DNA of 52,663 bases from Schleiferiaceae bacterium (lineage in GTDB: Bacteria; Bacteroidota; Bacteroidia; Flavobacteriales; Schleiferiaceae), in assembly GCA_029254375.1 (NCBI GenBank), contig JAQWXR010000047.1, forward strand, positions 1 through 52,663, in the 5' to 3' direction. Position 1 is the stretch's first letter; every line of letters begins with the position of its first letter. A program made the translations under genes and the position numbers. Shown one piece after another: positions 6,938 through 17,062 of the stretch. Below the pieces are notes generated by a model. The model did no database searches and was not told the origin of the DNA. It saw nothing but the letters and a program-made list of their open reading frames with translations.

Positions 6938-7975
6938 ATGCCCCCCAAGACGCCCAAACCCGTCCTTTACAACAAGTTCGATCGCGAAACACTGATACAG
7001 CGCTTGACGGAAGAGCCATTCCCGCGTCGAACCATCTCCTTTTATCGCTACGTGCTCCTTGAAGACCCCCAATCCGTTCGGGATCAGCTCTTTTTGGAAT
7101 GGGATGCCTTTCAGTGTTTTGGACGAATCTATGTCGCACATGAAGGAATAAATGCCCAAATGTCCGTGCCCGAGCCTCATTGGGACGCTTTTGTTGAATC
7201 CGTGAATGCTTGGGAAGTCTTCCGAGATGTGCCCTTCAAAATTGCCGTGGAAGACGATGGGAAGTCCTTTTTCAAGCTGGCCATCAAAGTAAGGCATCAA
7301 ATCGTGGCTGATGGACTATCCATGGAAGATTACGACGTAACGAACGTCGGAAGGCACCTAAATGCTTTGGAATGGAATGCCTTGATGGACTCTGGCGAGG
7401 CCGTTGTCGTCGATATGCGCAACCACTATGAATCAGAAATCGGGCATTTTGAAGGGGCTATTCTCCCGAAAGCCGAGACGTTTCGAGAGGAATTGCCCGA
7501 AGTCTTGAATAAACTCAAAGGCAAGGAGAATCAGCCCCTCTTGCTTTATTGTACAGGAGGCATACGATGTGAAAAAACTTCGGCATACCTCAAGCATCAT
7601 GGCTTCCAAAATGTCAACCAACTCCATGGCGGCATTATCGACTATGCTCGGCAGGTTTCAGAGCAGAAACTGCCAAACAAGTTTCGAGGAAAGAACTTTG
7701 TCTTTGATGAGCGCCTTGGGGAGCATATCTCCAATGAAATAATATCTCATTGCCATCAATGTGGAGAAGCCGCTGACAACCATGTAAATTGCGCCAACAA
7801 AGCCTGCAATCTCTTGTTCATTCAATGTGAGGCATGCCAGGAAGCACATGAGTTAACCTGCAGCCCTGAATGCCAGGAGATCGTTCATTTACCCGAAGAA
7901 GAGCAAGCAAAGATTCGACAAATCGAAGGACGTAGCCGGCACGCCAAGCGATTTAATCGAGCTAAAACTGAATAA
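6938..7975 (+). CDS. trhO: tRNA uridine(34) hydroxylase (rhodanese-domain, YceA/TrhO family)
   Basis: 345 residues with the layout of the TrhO/YceA (UPF0176) family, which uses O2 to hydroxylate U34 of tRNA anticodons on the way to 5-methoxyuridine-type modifications. An N-terminal acylphosphatase-like domain (GRIYVAHEGINAQMSVP) is followed by a rhodanese domain with the active-site loop YCTGGIRCEKTSAY (C205, with C211 nearby), which matches the family's essential cysteine region. A Cys-rich tail (CHQCGEA...C..C...C..C) looks like a small metal-binding module. It is probably the first gene of a unit with the tyrosine-catabolic genes 12 bases downstream. Confidence 0.93.
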   Translation: MPPKTPKPVLYNKFDRETLIQRLTEEPFPRRTISFYRYVLLEDPQSVRDQLFLEWDAFQCFGRIYVAHEGINAQMSVPEPHWDAFVESVNAWEVFRDVPFKIAVEDDGKSFFKLAIKVRHQIVADGLSMEDYDVTNVGRHLNALEWNALMDSGEAVVVDMRNHYESEIGHFEGAILPKAETFREELPEVLNKLKGKENQPLLLYCTGGIRCEKTSAYLKHHGFQNVNQLHGGIIDYARQVSEQKLPNKFRGKNFVFDERLGEHISNEIISHCHQCGEAADNHVNCANKACNLLFIQCEACQEAHELTCSPECQEIVHLPEEEQAKIRQIEGRSRHAKRFNRAKTE

Positions 7976-7987
7976 AACGGAAGACCT

Positions 7988-9145
7988 ATGGCCTATTACC
8001 ATCAACTCGGATCAATTCCACCAAAGCGCCACACTATCCATGAAAAACCAGATGGTGGCTTGTATTATGAGCAACTTTTTGGAACCGAAGGTTTCCATGG
8101 GGTGAGCTCGCTGCTCTATCACAGCCATCGTCCAACCATGATAAGCCACATAGGAGAGGCGATCGACATGCGTCCGAGTGCAGCTGTAGATAAAAACATC
8201 CACTCGCGGATGCTTCAGGGATTTAAAGCAAAGCCAGAGGATGACTTTTTGGAGTCCCGCACCGCGGTCCTATTTAATAACGACGTACAAATCGATGTGG
8301 CGGCGCCGCGCCATGGAATTCAGGACTATTTTTATAAGAACGCAGACTCAGACGAACTCTTATTCATCCATCAAGGAACCGGGGTGCTGCGCTCTATGTT
8401 TGGAGAGCTTCGCTTTGAATATGCCGACTACATTGTCATTCCTCGTGGGACGATTTATCAAATTCAATTTGACAACGAGGACAACCGCCTTTTGGTCGTT
8501 GAAAGCCACTCCCCGGTAATCTCTCCCAAGCGCTATCGCAATGAATTTGGCCAAATGCTCGAGCATTCACCCTATTGTGAGCGAGACTTTCGCTTACCCA
8601 CCTATGTGGCTCCCATCGACGCCCGGGGTGAATTCCTGATAAAAATCAAGAAAGAAGGCGTGCTCCATCAGGTTACTTATAGCTCTCATCCCTTTGACGT
8701 GATCGGCTGGGATGGCTATTGCTATCCGTATATATTTTCGGCGTTGAACTTTGAGCCCATTACCGGACGTGTACATCAGCCACCCCCCGTACATCAGACC
8801 TTTGAGGCCCACAACTTTGTCGTCTGCACATTTGCGCCTCGGATGTACGACTACCATCCCAAATCCATCCCCGCCCCCTACAATCACAGCAACATTGACT
8901 CCGATGAAGTGCTCTATTATGTAGATGGCGATTTCATGTCACGCAATCATGTAGAAAAAGGCTTCATTAGCCTACACCCTGGAGGGATTCCCCACGGGCC
9001 GCATCCGGGGGCCTATGAGCGAAGCATTGGCCAAAAAGAAACGGCTGAACTTGCTGTGATGGTAGACACCTTCCGACCGCTCAAAGTCACAAAAGCTGCT
9101 TTGGACATGGAATTGGGTGATTACTGGAACTCCTGGAACGAATAA
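7988..9145 (+). CDS. hmgA: Homogentisate 1,2-dioxygenase
   Basis: 385 residues of a cupin-fold iron dioxygenase that opens the ring of homogentisate to maleylacetoacetate in tyrosine and phenylalanine degradation. The N-terminal half carries FIHQGTGVLRSMFGEL, a cupin strand typical of the family. The C-terminal half contains the catalytic cupin, with histidine and acid ligands in YNHSNIDSDEVLYY and the family signature HPGGIPHGPHPG near residues 330-341. It is shorter than the ~440-residue human/Pseudomonas enzymes, as in Bacteroidota homologues. A purine-rich GGAAG lies 7 bases before the ATG. It is followed after 17 bases by the enzyme that makes its substrate. Confidence 0.95.
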   Translation: MAYYHQLGSIPPKRHTIHEKPDGGLYYEQLFGTEGFHGVSSLLYHSHRPTMISHIGEAIDMRPSAAVDKNIHSRMLQGFKAKPEDDFLESRTAVLFNNDVQIDVAAPRHGIQDYFYKNADSDELLFIHQGTGVLRSMFGELRFEYADYIVIPRGTIYQIQFDNEDNRLLVVESHSPVISPKRYRNEFGQMLEHSPYCERDFRLPTYVAPIDARGEFLIKIKKEGVLHQVTYSSHPFDVIGWDGYCYPYIFSALNFEPITGRVHQPPPVHQTFEAHNFVVCTFAPRMYDYHPKSIPAPYNHSNIDSDEVLYYVDGDFMSRNHVEKGFISLHPGGIPHGPHPGAYERSIGQKETAELAVMVDTFRPLKVTKAALDMELGDYWNSWNE

Positions 9146-9162
9146 CCCTTATACCCGCCTCT

Positions 9163-10302
9163 ATGCAAACGGACTCAACCTCCCTCAAGCTCCCTATTGA
9201 AAACCCCGAAGCCGAGGATTTTCTTCCCTTAAATGGCACAGATCACGTCGAATTCTTCGTGGGCAACGCCAAGCAATCTGCGCACTTCTTCAAAACGGCC
9301 TTTGGGTTTCAGGACCATGCCTATGCTGGCCTCGAAACTGGCATGAAGGATCGGACCTCCTATGTATTAAAGCAGGACAAGATCCTCCTGGTTCTGACCT
9401 CACCCTTAACGGCTGAGAGCCCAATCAATGACCACATTGTCCTGCACGGCGATGGCGTGAAGAATGTCGCTATTTGGGTGGATGATGCGACGAAGAGCTG
9501 GGAAACTACGACCTCTCGCGGTGCAGAGTCCGCCTTTGAGCCCTACACCTTGGAAGATGCCCACGGCAAAGTAACCATGAGTGGTATTAAAGCCTACGGG
9601 GATACGGTGCATGTCTTTGTCGAGCGTCATGGCTACGAAGGGGTCTTCCTCCCCGGTTATGAAGCATGGGATAGCGGATTCCACCCAAGTTCCACGGGCT
9701 TGAAATTCATTGACCACATGGTTGGCAATGTGGGATGGAACGAGATGAACACCTGGGTTAACTATTACAAGCAGATTATGGGCTTTGCCCAGTTGGTCTC
9801 TTTTGACGACAAGGATATTTCTACGGAGTACACCGCCTTGATGTCCAAGGTGATGACCAATGGGAATGGCCGAATCAAATTCCCAATCAACGAGCCTGCT
9901 GAAGGCCGGAAGAAGTCCCAGATTGAAGAGTACATCGATTTCTACAACGGTCCGGGCGTTCAGCACCTCGCTCTAGCCACCGATGATATCATCTATACCG
10001 TGACGGAGCTTCGTTCACGTGGCGTCCAGTTTTTGGAAGTTCCCAAAAGCTACTATGACGATGTCCTGGACCGGGTAGGGAAAATTGACGAAGACTTGAG
10101 CCCTTTGAGCAAGCTCGGCATTCTAATCGATCGTGATGAGGAAGGCTACTTGCTCCAGCTATTCACCAAGCCCCTGATGGACCGTCCCACCGTCTTTTTT
10201 GAAATCATCCAACGCAAAGGAGCTAAGTCCTTTGGTAAAGGAAACTTCAAGGCCCTTTTTGAAGCCATTGAGCGCGAGCAGGAACGCCGTGGCACACTCT
10301 AA
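9163..10302 (+). CDS. hppD: 4-hydroxyphenylpyruvate dioxygenase
   Basis: 379 residues with two VOC-type domains. It converts 4-hydroxyphenylpyruvate, O2 and no external cosubstrate to homogentisate. The N-terminal domain begins at GTDHVEFFVGNA. The catalytic C-terminal domain shows the three iron ligands in the usual places: H185 in FIDHMVGNV, H268 in GPGVQHLALAT and E347 in VFFEIIQRKG. The length is typical of the bacterial/eukaryotic HPPD family, and the C-terminal helix (GNFKALFEAIEREQ) that gates the active site is complete. With hmgA it makes two consecutive steps of tyrosine catabolism. A strong terminator follows. Confidence 0.97.
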   Translation: MQTDSTSLKLPIENPEAEDFLPLNGTDHVEFFVGNAKQSAHFFKTAFGFQDHAYAGLETGMKDRTSYVLKQDKILLVLTSPLTAESPINDHIVLHGDGVKNVAIWVDDATKSWETTTSRGAESAFEPYTLEDAHGKVTMSGIKAYGDTVHVFVERHGYEGVFLPGYEAWDSGFHPSSTGLKFIDHMVGNVGWNEMNTWVNYYKQIMGFAQLVSFDDKDISTEYTALMSKVMTNGNGRIKFPINEPAEGRKKSQIEEYIDFYNGPGVQHLALATDDIIYTVTELRSRGVQFLEVPKSYYDDVLDRVGKIDEDLSPLSKLGILIDRDEEGYLLQLFTKPLMDRPTVFFEIIQRKGAKSFGKGNFKALFEAIEREQERRGTL

Positions 10303-10330
10303 ACTGGAGAAAAAAATTGCTCGCAAGCAA

Positions 10331-10358
10331 AAGGGCGCCCCACTGGGGCGCCCTTTTT
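10331..10358. terminator. Bidirectional intrinsic terminator between convergent genes
   Basis: The stem AAGGGCGCCCC pairs with GGGGCGCCCTT around the loop ACT, about 11 bp, followed by TTTTT on the plus strand (T-run from 10354). On the minus strand the stem is followed by TTTT (10332-10329). It can end both the hppD transcript and the oppositely directed DUF2723 transcript. Confidence 0.9.
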
Positions 10359-10384
10359 GTTCCATCCGTTTTCGGGTGCTGAGT

Positions 10385-13300
10385 TTAGCTCACTAGTTGA
10401 GCCGCTTCCTCGTAGCGCTTAATCAATTCCACTTGATCATACTCCTCTTGAGTCATCGGCTTGTTGTTGTACTCATATTGCATGACCATGCGAACCAGCA
10501 TTTGGTAGAACTGCAAATCCGTCTGAACTTCATTGGTAATAGCGCGCTTATCGCTTCCACGGAACTGCGCGTAGTAGCGGAGTTCTTCATCCAAGCTCGC
10601 GGCAAAGCCTTCGACCAATTCGCGGGCACGCTCTTGAGCGCCCGCGACGTAGAATCCTTCTACCAAGCTTAGCATGAAGTAGTCATAGCCAAGTTTTTCC
10701 ACGGGCATTTTTGCTATCGCGTAGTTCAGCACTTCGACTGCTTTTTCTTTCTCTCCACGTCGCGCCAATTCAGCCCCAAGGCGACCATAATTGATACGCA
10801 AGTTGAAGGTCGAGCGACGGACTGTTTCATCCAAGAATACACCTGGCTTTTCCATGTTTCCGAAGTTGAATTTGCTCGAGTCATCCGTTGGATTGTACAT
10901 CATGGCGTACATCTTATCGGCATTTACGGATCCAAAATCGTACGAATTGCCTGGGCTCTCCGTCACTACGGGGACGAAGCGATAGGCAAGCCCTTCCAAA
11001 CGGAAGTACTTCTGGAGCCAGAAGAATGCACTCGCACTGCTTCCCACGGTCGTGGAGAAATAAATTGGGCGTGTCCAGTCGTTGTTCGCAATCAAATCAA
11101 TCAGGACAAGATCACGCTTAGAAATAACATTCCCGTTCCAATCCCAATCGATAAAGTCTACTACGCGGTTACTGTCTGCGTCCGAAACCACATGCTGGGC
11201 CATGACCGCTTTTTTGTCCACCGGAACTCGGAACTTCTTCATAGGGAAGTACTGCAATTTCTTAGGGCTCTTGGTATTTGGGAAGGCCGTAAAGAAGACC
11301 GCATCGTCGTTACGCAGGGCGTAATTAATGAAGTCCTTGGCATACCAGCGACCATCTAATTTCAAATCTTGGAAGTACAATACGTCCCGTGTGCCTTGCA
11401 CATAATCCTTCTTTTCCAAGGTGATGGGCACAGGGTCCCCATCGTAGAACTTGCGCTTCATCATGTCAATGTACCAGTCCGTGTTGAGCAAGGAGAGGTT
11501 GACAATACGGACATCCGTGCGGTAGCCTTCGACTTCTTGCACATACCACAAGGGGAAGGTGTCGTTGTCGCCATTGGTGAAAAGAATCGCATTAGGATCA
11601 CAACTATCCAAGTACATTTTGGCAATTTCACGGGCTGTGTAGCGATCACTGCGGTCATGGTCATCCCAATTCTCTGCGGCCATAAGGGCAGGGATTGCCA
11701 AAGCAAGCACTGTGAGCGCCCCTGCGGTGACGGTGCTTCGGTATTTGCCCATCCATTCATACAAGGCAATCACGCCAAGTCCAATCCAAATGGCAAAAAC
11801 ATAAAAGGAGCCTACAAAAGCGTAATCACGTTCTCGAGGCTCAAAGGGCTTGTGATTCGTGTAGACCACAATGGCCAAGCCCGTGAATAAAAAGAGCAAG
11901 CTGACCACCCATGCATTTCGCTGGTCTTTTTTCGCCTGGTATACGAGCCCGAGAATACCTAGAAGTAAAGGCAGGGCGTAGTAGACGTTGCGCGAAGGAT
12001 TGCTGGTAAAATGGGCGGGCATATTGTCTTGAGGGCCGAGACGCATCTCGTCAATCAAGGGAATCCCCGTAATCCAGTTGCCCTTGGTGAGTTCATAGCG
12101 GTTCTGGTCATCATTCTGACGCCCTGCAAAATTCCACATGAAGTAACGGAACCACATTTGGCCCACTTGATAGTCCATAAAGAACTTGAAGTGGTCAGCA
12201 AATTTGAGTTTATCCGTGGGTTTGACGCCCATTAACTTTTGGTAGTTCTCCACGTGATCCGCTTGATCACTCCACATGCGAGGAAAGAAGCTCACATCGC
12301 TTTTGGCGTAATTCGGCTTGGCCGACTTGCCATCATTTGTGACTTCATATTTGCTGCTCTCTTCATTGTATTGGTAAGCGGGGCTTCCATCCACGTAAGG
12401 CTGTGAATTGTCTAATTGGCTGTTAAAGCTCTGCCCATAAAGCACAGGCCAGTCTCCATATTGATCCCGCTTGTAGTAGGAAAGCAAGGACATGGCATCT
12501 TCTGGATTGTTCTCGTCAATCGGGGTGTTCGCATTTGAACGGATGGCCAAAACCACAAAGCTCGAGTAGCCAATCAACAAGAAAACCACGGCCAAGATTC
12601 CCTGTGCGAGGAGTGGGCGGTTTTTCTTTTTGGACCAATGAATGCCAAAATACACGCCCCCAACAATCAAAAGAAGGGCAAATAACGATCCGGTATTTTT
12701 TGGCAATCCAATGCTGTTCACTGCGGTGATTTCTAACCATCCAAAAAGGGAAAGTATAAATGGAATGATGATGGCAAAGACCAAGGCCAAAACGCCAATC
12801 GCAGAGGCATTGGCCACTACCCATGACTTCCACGTCACCTTGGGATACTTCTTATAGAAATAGATCATCACGACGGAAGGAATCGTCAGGAAGACGAGAA
12901 TGTGAATTCCCACAGAAAGTCCCGTTAAATAGGCTATAAGAAGCAACCATCGGTTGGCATACGGATCCTCATCTACTGCGGCTTCCCATTTTAAGACCGC
13001 CCAAAAAGCGATAGCCGTAAAGCAGGAAGACATGGCATATACCTCGCCCTCTACTGCCGAAAACCAGAATGAATCACTGAATGTGAAGGCCAATGCGCCC
13101 ACGGCTCCAGCACCAAGAAGCACGATCTCTCTTCCGCGGTTAAGCGTCTCTGAGGAGAATAATTTGCGACCAAAGGCCACAATCGTCCAAAACAAGAAAG
13201 GAATAGTAAATGCGCTCGATAGACCCGAGGCCAGATTCACATAAAATGCTTGGCGTTCTACGTCGCCCAAGGCCAACTGAGAAAGCACATTGGCGATCAA

Positions 13301-13477
13301 TTGGAAGACCGGAGCCCCCGGAGGGTGGCCCACTTGAAGCTTAACCGAAGTTGCAATGTATTCACCGCAATCCCAGAAGCTAACCGTCGGCTCTAGGGTA
13401 GATACATAGGTGAAAAGGGCAATCGCAAAGGTGAGCCAACCACCGAGGTTGTTGAGCTGCTTAAAAGAGAGATTCAT
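10385..13477 (-). CDS. DUF2723 family membrane protein (GT117/protein O-mannosyltransferase-like)
   Basis: About 1030 residues. The N-terminal half is a polytopic membrane region with ten or more hydrophobic helices. The hallmark DUF2723 motif is in the first loop, SFWDCGEYIA...VGHPPGAP (acidic residues plus HPPGAP), and resembles the catalytic loop of GT-C enzymes such as TMEM260 and O-mannosyltransferases. The C-terminal half is a large soluble, probably periplasmic, region containing LFTNGDNDTFPLWYVQE and ending in a helical TPR-like tail. In Bacteroidota such proteins are thought to glycosylate exported proteins, but the substrate here is unknown. The frame extends to a TTG at 13513. ATG 13477 (MNLSFKQLNN) is preferred because the N-terminal helix follows at normal distance. 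Confidence 0.85.
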   Translation of the reverse strand: MNLSFKQLNNLGGWLTFAIALFTYVSTLEPTVSFWDCGEYIATSVKLQVGHPPGAPVFQLIANVLSQLALGDVERQAFYVNLASGLSSAFTIPFLFWTIVAFGRKLFSSETLNRGREIVLLGAGAVGALAFTFSDSFWFSAVEGEVYAMSSCFTAIAFWAVLKWEAAVDEDPYANRWLLLIAYLTGLSVGIHILVFLTIPSVVMIYFYKKYPKVTWKSWVVANASAIGVLALVFAIIIPFILSLFGWLEITAVNSIGLPKNTGSLFALLLIVGGVYFGIHWSKKKNRPLLAQGILAVVFLLIGYSSFVVLAIRSNANTPIDENNPEDAMSLLSYYKRDQYGDWPVLYGQSFNSQLDNSQPYVDGSPAYQYNEESSKYEVTNDGKSAKPNYAKSDVSFFPRMWSDQADHVENYQKLMGVKPTDKLKFADHFKFFMDYQVGQMWFRYFMWNFAGRQNDDQNRYELTKGNWITGIPLIDEMRLGPQDNMPAHFTSNPSRNVYYALPLLLGILGLVYQAKKDQRNAWVVSLLFLFTGLAIVVYTNHKPFEPRERDYAFVGSFYVFAIWIGLGVIALYEWMGKYRSTVTAGALTVLALAIPALMAAENWDDHDRSDRYTAREIAKMYLDSCDPNAILFTNGDNDTFPLWYVQEVEGYRTDVRIVNLSLLNTDWYIDMMKRKFYDGDPVPITLEKKDYVQGTRDVLYFQDLKLDGRWYAKDFINYALRNDDAVFFTAFPNTKSPKKLQYFPMKKFRVPVDKKAVMAQHVVSDADSNRVVDFIDWDWNGNVISKRDLVLIDLIANNDWTRPIYFSTTVGSSASAFFWLQKYFRLEGLAYRFVPVVTESPGNSYDFGSVNADKMYAMMYNPTDDSSKFNFGNMEKPGVFLDETVRRSTFNLRINYGRLGAELARRGEKEKAVEVLNYAIAKMPVEKLGYDYFMLSLVEGFYVAGAQERARELVEGFAASLDEELRYYAQFRGSDKRAITNEVQTDLQFYQMLVRMVMQYEYNNKPMTQEEYDQVELIKRYEEAAQLVS

Positions 13478-13550
13478 ACGTAGCCGTTTTATAGAAGGAA
13501 CGAAGATACCCAATCCGCCTTGGCTATCATGTATGATTTGGGCTAAAAGT

Positions 13551-14864
13551 CTAGGCCATCTCCACCCCTAATTTCTTGCCAATAAGTCGATGGAGCTTAG
13601 CTTGAAGGCTAGGATGTTGAATGTCTGCCACCGCGTCATGCGCGAAAGCCAACATCAATAGGGCTTGCGCCTCTTTGCGCTGAATTCCCCGGGCACGGAG
13701 ATAGAACAGGGCATCCTCATCCAATTGTCCCACGGTACATCCATGGGAACACTTGACATCATCTGCAAAAATTTCTAACTGTGGCTTGGTGTCAATGCTC
13801 GCCTTGTCGCTCAGGATTAAATTATCGTTCTCCTGAAAAGCCAAGGTTTTCTGAGCATCAACGTGCACATGAATTTGTCCATTGAACACACCGTTGGATT
13901 GCCCGTCAAAAATTCCTTTGTAGTTCTCTCGGCTTACACAATGAGGAGCCAAGTGGTCCACACGGGTATGGTGATCGACGAGTTGCTGGCCGTCGGCCAA
14001 GGACAGGCCAAACATGCGTGCTTCTGCGCCTGGCTCTACGAGCTTAAAATCCAAGTTGTTGCGCAGAAACTTTCCATCTGTACTAATCGTATGCACCGTG
14101 GCATGACTATCGCGCTTTTGTTCGATGACACTATGTTGGGTCAGCGCTGCCGAGGAACTGTCATGTTGAAGCTTCACCCAGTGGATATGGGCATTTGCTC
14201 CCAAGAAGACTTCATCCACGGCATTTGTCCAGGTTTCGGCTTCTGTTAGGGATTGATGGCGCTCGATTATTTCTGCTTTCGCTCCATCCCCTAGGAGGAT
14301 GAGACTTCGAGTTTGGTTAAAAACCGGTTGATCCCCGGTGGTGAAGTACAAGGCCTGAATAGGCTTATCTAAGGTCACTCCCGCAGGGACATTCACATAG
14401 AGACCATCCCAAGCCAAGGCAGTGTTCAATTGAACCGTCGTACCCAAGTCTTGCGTCAGGCGTCCAAAATGGGGTTCCACTTGGTCCGCATACTTTTTCC
14501 AGGCACTACCCAAAGTACACACGTCAAACCCTCGATGCGTCGTTTCCGACAGCCATGAGGAATAACGGCCATTGATGAATACGACCCGATAGCAATCTAT
14601 GTCATTTACCAAAAAGCGCTTAATGTCCTTAAACTCCAGCGTTTCTGATTCATCGGCTTCGCTAAAGGGCGAATTCAGTGCATACTCTGCTTTAAGAACT
14701 TTTTTCAGAGAAGTATATTTCCAATCTTCATGGCGCACCGTGGGGAATCCCTCCGATTCAAAGCGCTCCATGGCATTCCGGCGGCGCTCCGTTACAGCAG
14801 GACTTGACATCGCCGCATACTGCGACTCATACAGCCAATAGGAGGCGGCTAGGCGATCCTTCAT
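13551..14864 (-). CDS. sufD: Fe-S cluster assembly protein SufD
   Basis: 437 residues of the SufB/SufD family, which with SufB and SufC forms the scaffold complex on which cytoplasmic Fe-S clusters are built. It shows the right-handed beta-helix core ending with the family signature [23 protein letters not shown] (shown here from [16 protein letters not shown]). As in other SufD proteins, the N-terminal region (DWKYTSLKK) is helical. The frame is open to 14885, but ATG 14864 overlaps the sufC stop as ATGA, a classic coupled start, so it is chosen. It is the last suf gene here; the DUF2723 gene follows. Confidence 0.95.
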   Translation of the reverse strand: MKDRLAASYWLYESQYAAMSSPAVTERRRNAMERFESEGFPTVRHEDWKYTSLKKVLKAEYALNSPFSEADESETLEFKDIKRFLVNDIDCYRVVFINGRYSSWLSETTHRGFDVCTLGSAWKKYADQVEPHFGRLTQDLGTTVQLNTALAWDGLYVNVPAGVTLDKPIQALYFTTGDQPVFNQTRSLILLGDGAKAEIIERHQSLTEAETWTNAVDEVFLGANAHIHWVKLQHDSSSAALTQHSVIEQKRDSHATVHTISTDGKFLRNNLDFKLVEPGAEARMFGLSLADGQQLVDHHTRVDHLAPHCVSRENYKGIFDGQSNGVFNGQIHVHVDAQKTLAFQENDNLILSDKASIDTKPQLEIFADDVKCSHGCTVGQLDEDALFYLRARGIQRKEAQALLMLAFAHDAVADIQHPSLQAKLHRLIGKKLGVEMA

Positions 14865-15610
14865 GCCTGCTCCTTTTTGATCCAATCATAGCCGCGTTCT
14901 TCCAACTCTAGGGCCAAATTTTTATCGCCAGACTTGACAATCTTTCCCTGGAAGAGGACGTGTACATGGTCTGGGATAATGTGATCCAACAAACGCTGAT
15001 AGTGGGTAATGATCATGAAGCTGTTTTCGGGGGAGCGCAAGGCGTTTACCCCATTCGCCACAATCCGCAAGGCATCAATGTCCAGACCTGAATCTGTTTC
15101 GTCCAAAATGGCCAACTTGGGCTCAAGCATGGCCATCTGGAAAATTTCGTTGCGCTTCTTTTCTCCTCCCGAAAATCCTTCATTCAAGGAGCGGCTCAAG
15201 AAGCCCTTGTCCATTTCCAAAAGGTCCATTTTCTCACGCATTTTCTTGAGCATGGTTGAGGCATCCAAGGGCTCTTCGCCGCGGGCCTTTTTACTTTCAT
15301 TCAAGGCCGTCTTGATGAAGTTAGAAACCGTGACGCCTGGAATTTCTACGGGGTACTGGAAGCTTAAGAATAAACCCAGATGCGCACGCTCTTCGGGGGC
15401 GCGTTCCAAAATACTCTCACCCTGAAAGAGAATATCCCCTTGCGTGATTTCATAGTCTTCGCGGCCTGCGATGACGTTGGACAAGGTGGATTTACCTGAG
15501 CCATTCGGGCCCATAATGGCGTGGACTTCCCCTGCGTCAATGCGAAGGTTAATTCCCTTCAAAATAGGCTGGCCGTCTACGCTGGCGTGTAAATTGACAA
15601 TTTCAATCAT
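14861..15610 (-). CDS. sufC: Fe-S cluster assembly ATPase SufC
   Basis: 249 residues of an ABC-type ATPase that powers the SufBCD scaffold. The Walker A motif GPNGSGKST is at residues 34-42. The SufC-type signature is [14 protein letters not shown], and the Walker B region reads [17 protein letters not shown], both diagnostic of SufC rather than of transporter ATPases. No membrane segment is present. It starts 12 bases after the sufB stop and its own stop overlaps the sufD start. Confidence 0.97.
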   Translation of the reverse strand: MIEIVNLHASVDGQPILKGINLRIDAGEVHAIMGPNGSGKSTLSNVIAGREDYEITQGDILFQGESILERAPEERAHLGLFLSFQYPVEIPGVTVSNFIKTALNESKKARGEEPLDASTMLKKMREKMDLLEMDKGFLSRSLNEGFSGGEKKRNEIFQMAMLEPKLAILDETDSGLDIDALRIVANGVNALRSPENSFMIITHYQRLLDHIIPDHVHVLFQGKIVKSGDKNLALELEERGYDWIKKEQA

Positions 15611-15622
15611 GACTTTTTTGGC

Positions 15623-17062
15623 TTATCCGACCGAGCCTTCGAGGCTAATGGCCAATAGTTTTTGAGCCTCAACAGCAAATTCCATTGGAAGTTGGTTGAG
15701 GACGTCTTTGCAATAGCCGTTCACGATCAAGGCGATGGCTTCTTCCATTCCTAGACCGCGCTGTTGGCAATAAAAAATTTGATCTTCACCGATCTTACTC
15801 GTGGTCGCTTCGTGCTCCATACGTGCCGTCGGGTGTTTGACTTCAATGTAGGGGAAGGTGTGGGCGCCACAGCGATCGCCCATTAACAAGGAGTCGCACT
15901 GACTAAAGTTTCGCGCATTCGCCGCTCTTGGGCCCATTCGAACTAAGCCACGGTAGCTATTGTGGCTGTGTCCCGCACTAATCCCTTTACTCACAATAGT
16001 GGACTTGGTGTTTTTGCCCAAGTGGATCATTTTTGTGCCCGTGTCCGCCTGCTGGTAGTGATTGGTGACGGCTACTGAATAGAATTCGCCAACACTGTTG
16101 TCTCCTTTAAGGATGCAACTCGGGTACTTCCAGGTTACGGCCGAACCCGTTTCAACTTGCGTCCAACTAATTTTGGCGTTGCGCTCACAGATGCCACGTT
16201 TAGTGACGAAGTTGAACACGCCTCCTTTGCCCTCGGCATCCCCAGGGAACCAGTTTTGGACCGTGGAATACTTGATTTCTGCGTCGTCCATGGCTACGAG
16301 CTCAACCACTGCAGCGTGCAACTGATTTTCGTCGCGTTGAGGGGCGGTACAGCCCTCGAGGTAGCTCACAAAGCTTCCAGCGTCCGCTACCACTAGCGTT
16401 CGCTCAAATTGACCTGTTCCCGATTCATTGATTCGGAAATAGGTGCTCAATTCCATGGGGCAGCGGACCCCCTTGGGGATGTAGCAGAACGAACCATCGG
16501 TAAAGACAGCGCTATTAAGCGCTGCATAAAAATTATCTGTTTGGGGAACAACCGTTCCTAAGTACTTTTTGATCAATTCTGGGTGCTCCTGAATTGCTTC
16601 GCTCATGGAGCAGAAGATGATGCCTTTTTCTGCGAGGGTCTTTTTGAACGTGGTTGCCACAGAAACAGAGTCTACGACAATATCCATAGCCACTCCGCTC
16701 AATCGTTTTTGCTCATTCAAGCTGATTCCCAGCTTTTCAAACGTCTTGAGAAGTTCAGGATCTAGCTCATCTAAACTATTAATTTGCCTTTTTACTGGGG
16801 CTGAGTAATAACTAATAGACTGAAAGTCTGGCTTTTTGTAATGGACGTTTGCCCATTCAGGCTCGGCCATGGCCACCCATACACGGTAGGCGTCGAGGCG
16901 CCATTTCGTCATCCATTCAGGCTCATTTTTCTTGGCACTAATCAAACGAACGATATCCTCATTGAGGCCCGGAGGTATTTTATCTGATTCTATCTCCGTA
17001 AAAAAGCCATACTTATATTCGGAGCTAGTGACTTCGTTCAGAATTTGGTCTTGTTCACTCAC
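15623..17062 (-). CDS. sufB: Fe-S cluster assembly protein SufB
   Basis: 479 residues of the SufB scaffold subunit. Recognisable segments include the N-terminal [30 protein letters not shown]-like ([19 protein letters not shown]), the [16 protein letters not shown] loop with the conserved cysteine, and the C-terminal [20 protein letters not shown] with glutamate and cysteine residues implicated in cluster assembly. The frame extends to an ATG at 17083, but the GTG at 17062 overlaps the stop of the upstream gene as GTGA and gives the family's usual N-terminus (VSEQDQIL), so it is preferred. Confidence 0.95.
   Translation of the reverse strand: MSEQDQILNEVTSSEYKYGFFTEIESDKIPPGLNEDIVRLISAKKNEPEWMTKWRLDAYRVWVAMAEPEWANVHYKKPDFQSISYYSAPVKRQINSLDELDPELLKTFEKLGISLNEQKRLSGVAMDIVVDSVSVATTFKKTLAEKGIIFCSMSEAIQEHPELIKKYLGTVVPQTDNFYAALNSAVFTDGSFCYIPKGVRCPMELSTYFRINESGTGQFERTLVVADAGSFVSYLEGCTAPQRDENQLHAAVVELVAMDDAEIKYSTVQNWFPGDAEGKGGVFNFVTKRGICERNAKISWTQVETGSAVTWKYPSCILKGDNSVGEFYSVAVTNHYQQADTGTKMIHLGKNTKSTIVSKGISAGHSHNSYRGLVRMGPRAANARNFSQCDSLLMGDRCGAHTFPYIEVKHPTARMEHEATTSKIGEDQIFYCQQRGLGMEEAIALIVNGYCKDVLNQLPMEFAVEAQKLLAISLEGSVG

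Noticed and set aside
9406-9966. Minus-strand 186-codon ORF
   Set aside because: Fully opposite hppD, whose iron ligands and length are intact; antisense frames stay open because of codon bias.
11369-11890. Plus-strand 173-codon ORF
   Set aside because: Antisense to the DUF2723 gene; composition and lack of motifs mark it as a shadow.
12516-12833. Minus-strand 105-codon ORF in another frame of the DUF2723 gene
   Set aside because: Same-strand shadow in the membrane-protein region, without its own start signals.
13863-14249. Plus-strand 128-codon ORF
   Set aside because: Antisense to sufD conserved regions.
15009-15425. Plus-strand 138-codon ORF
   Set aside because: Antisense to sufC, covering its ABC signature region.
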